6,728 nucleotides of DNA from JACQHJ01 sp038063075 (lineage in GTDB: Bacteria; Patescibacteriota; Microgenomatia; Levybacterales; UBA12049), in NCBI GenBank assembly GCA_038063075.1, contig JBBTVW010000019.1, positions 1 through 6,728 of the forward strand, given 5' to 3'. Shown piece by piece: positions 5,422 through 6,728 of this stretch (the first letter of the stretch is position 1; the number at the start of each line of letters is the position of its first letter). The position numbers and the translations under genes were made by a program. The notes under the pieces were generated by a model. That model was not told the origin of the DNA. It ran no database searches and saw only the letters and a program-made list of their open reading frames with translations.

Positions 5422-5904
5422 ATGTCAAAAATTGAATTAAGACCAAGCGAAGTTATTCCTGAAAGATTTAGGTCTCCAAATCCTGAGGTTGCAGTATTTA
5501 TTGCAAGCCTTATGTATTATGTTGAACAAAATGCCGTAGTGGCAAAACAAGGAGAAGATAACGCAATTCATTTAAATATTAGACCTGTTAATAAAAACCC
5601 GCTATTTTTCCAAGCTTTTTACTTAGATCATCCTCAGGAAACACCAAGTGGCAGCTTTATCTTAGGAGGATTAGAAAGACAAACCGGAAATACTCAAATT
5701 GATGGACAAAATTATTCTCTTTACACTTCTTACGATTTAACTTACCAAAGACGACAAGGATTTGTGATTTATGAATCTCAAAGCGCAATTCCTGATACAT
5801 TTGATGAGATTGGATCAATAACCTTAAGAACAAGAAGGTTAACCACGAAAGGTATTCAAAGATTAACAAGAAGAATTCAGGGGGCTAATAAAAATAATCA
5901 CTAA
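5422..5904 (+). CDS. Hypothetical protein, 160 residues, with arginine-rich C-terminus
   Basis: I do not recognise this family. The soluble product has no signal peptide, membrane span or cysteine. Residues 21-45 look helical (PEVAVFIASLMYYVEQNAVVAK). Residues 48-120 alternate polar and hydrophobic residues in strand-like runs (AIHLNIRPV, LFFQAFYLDH, SFILGGLERQ, YSLYTSYDLTYQRR, GFVIYES), suggesting a mainly beta fold. The tail from 134 is strongly basic (LRTRRLTTKGIQRLTRRIQ), so nucleic acid or another acidic surface is a plausible partner; this is inference only. ATG 5422 is fixed by a -10 element 6 nt upstream. The gene is divergent from zwf and ends 10 nt before the convergent rseP stop. 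Length, base composition and stop use match its neighbours, so it looks like a real resident gene. Confidence 0.86.
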   Translation: MSKIELRPSEVIPERFRSPNPEVAVFIASLMYYVEQNAVVAKQGEDNAIHLNIRPVNKNPLFFQAFYLDHPQETPSGSFILGGLERQTGNTQIDGQNYSLYTSYDLTYQRRQGFVIYESQSAIPDTFDEIGSITLRTRRLTTKGIQRLTRRIQGANKNNH

Positions 5905-5914
5905 TTAACTTTAA

Positions 5915-6728
5915 CTATTTTAATTGAGGAATTAATGGCTGGCCACTTATTATTCTTATTAAATCGTGAATTGTAATCAAGGCAATAAGTCCCAGTAATA
6001 CTGCCATACCAATTGCATGAGCGTAATTTTCAATCCTTGGACTAACTTTTCTACCAGTAAATCCTTCTATTAATATAAAAGCTAATCTGCCCCCATCCAA
6101 AGCTGGTATTGGTAAAATATTTATTATTGCAAGATTTATGGATAAAAGTGCAATAAAAGAAAGGACAGCTGGAAGACCAATGCCTACAACTGTTCCAGTT
6201 AACTGTGCTATTCCAATTGGACCTGCAACATCCTGTGGAACTGAACCTTTTGTTACCAACTGAGATACTACTGTAAACAAACCTTGCCCAATCATTGCTG
6301 ATTGATTAAGTACTTCTTTTGTTCCAACAAACGGAGCTTCTATTAAAGAATACTTTTTAGTTGTTACACTTTGAGAAATAGCTACACCCATTGGTCCTTG
6401 ATCACTTGGGTATTCTTTTCTTGGAGTTACTTCTACTTTTCTTAAGTTTGCTTTTTCATCCTTTACTTCAAGTATTAATTTCTCTCCTAAATGTTTTTTT
6501 GTATATGCTACAAGCGCTTCTGGACTTTCAATTTTTATAGTATTAATGGAAACAATTATGTCCCCAGATTTAAGACCAGCTTTTTGGGCTGGTGCATCAT
6601 TTATGACCTGATCAACCTTTACATCTTTTCCCGGGACTGGTACACCGATAAAAGAAAAAAGAATTGAGATAATAGTAACTGCTAGAACAAAATTCATAAA
6701 TACTCCAGCAAAAACTACTAAAGCTCTT
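5915..6728 (-). CDS. rseP: RseP-type site-2 protease (M50) with PDZ domain, N-terminal part cut off
   Basis: This is an intramembrane zinc metalloprotease of the type that cleaves membrane-bound anti-sigma factors and spent signal peptides. The last 270 codons are visible and the frame runs off the right edge. The first visible residues, RALVVFAGVFMNFVLA, match the conserved AGPxxNF membrane segment, here with Val in place of Pro, so the Met at 6697 is internal. A PDZ domain follows at about 35-105 (NDAPAQKAGLKSGDIIVSIN). Next come VAGPIGIAQL and the second active-site motif NILPIPALDGGRL, whose Asp211 (6095-6097) is the third zinc ligand, and then a final membrane segment. The HExxH motif should lie beyond base 6728. 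A single PDZ domain is visible, as in Gram-positive and cyanobacterial RasP/RseP forms, unlike the two in E. coli. It uses TAG, the only non-TAA stop among the nine genes. Confidence 0.95.
   Translation of the reverse strand, partial: RALVVFAGVFMNFVLAVTIISILFSFIGVPVPGKDVKVDQVINDAPAQKAGLKSGDIIVSINTIKIESPEALVAYTKKHLGEKLILEVKDEKANLRKVEVTPRKEYPSDQGPMGVAISQSVTTKKYSLIEAPFVGTKEVLNQSAMIGQGLFTVVSQLVTKGSVPQDVAGPIGIAQLTGTVVGIGLPAVLSFIALLSINLAIINILPIPALDGGRLAFILIEGFTGRKVSPRIENYAHAIGMAVLLGLIALITIHDLIRIISGQPLIPQLK

Noticed and set aside
5915..6697. A complete PDZ protein starting at ATG 6697
   Set aside because: The frame continues to the window edge and encodes the conserved membrane segment before this Met, so the Met is internal and the gene is truncated by the window.
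1..6728. UGA read as glycine (SR1/Gracilibacteria code)
   Set aside because: None of the nine genes contains an in-frame TGA and all read as complete families under the standard bacterial code. No gene ends in TGA either, but nine stops are too few to mean much.
1..6728. Mobile element, CRISPR array, tRNA or rRNA
   Set aside because: No transposase or integrase, no spaced direct repeats, no cloverleaf-like segments and no rRNA-like stretches were found. All intergenic gaps are 70 bp or less.

Overview
The window is AT-rich, tightly packed bacterial chromosomal DNA carrying nine genes, two of them cut by the window edges. Nothing in it looks like a phage, transposon, CRISPR array or structural RNA, and no stretch over 300 bases lacks a gene. 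The combination of features suggests a small-genome bacterium of the Candidate Phyla Radiation (Patescibacteria), perhaps Microgenomates-like. These features are a short bacterial prolyl-tRNA synthetase without its editing insert, very short intergenic gaps, TAA stops almost throughout, several small orphan proteins, and starts with no Shine-Dalgarno sequence. This placement is inferred from gene content and was not tested with a marker gene. TGA is not used as a sense codon, so the SR1/Gracilibacteria code does not apply.

Layout: bases 1-885 (+) hold a nearly complete D-alanine-D-alanine ligase. Bases 940-1383 (+) encode a proline/glutamine-rich protein anchored in the membrane by its C-terminus. 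Its 3' end overlaps by 9 bp the convergent proS gene (1375-2607, -). A 51-bp divergent promoter region separates proS from an orphan 115-residue protein (2659-3006, +). A 176-residue protein with two zinc-finger-like cysteine/histidine clusters follows (3026-3556, +). Its stop codon interlocks with that of a convergent single-domain tRNA-binding protein (3553-3876, -). Glucose-6-phosphate dehydrogenase (3933-5351, -) lies next, with a 70-bp divergent promoter region between it and an orphan 160-residue protein (5422-5904, +). The right edge cuts an RseP-type site-2 protease (5915-6728, -).

The genes do not form one pathway. They cover cell-wall precursor synthesis (ddl), translation (proS and the tRNA-binding domain), the oxidative pentose phosphate entry step (zwf), membrane proteolysis (rseP) and four proteins without a firm function. 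Each gene with a visible start appears to have its own promoter, rather than belonging to an operon.

The clearest pattern is in the starts. All seven visible start codons sit 6-11 nt downstream of a TATAAT-like -10 hexamer with no ribosome-binding site between them, which points to leaderless or nearly leaderless mRNAs. Other points of interest are the divergent ligase loops in Ddl, a four-cysteine cluster where ProRS normally carries its editing domain, face-to-face overlapping promoters around a palindrome at 2621-2640, and the double zinc-finger orphan. No previously undescribed multi-gene system is evident.
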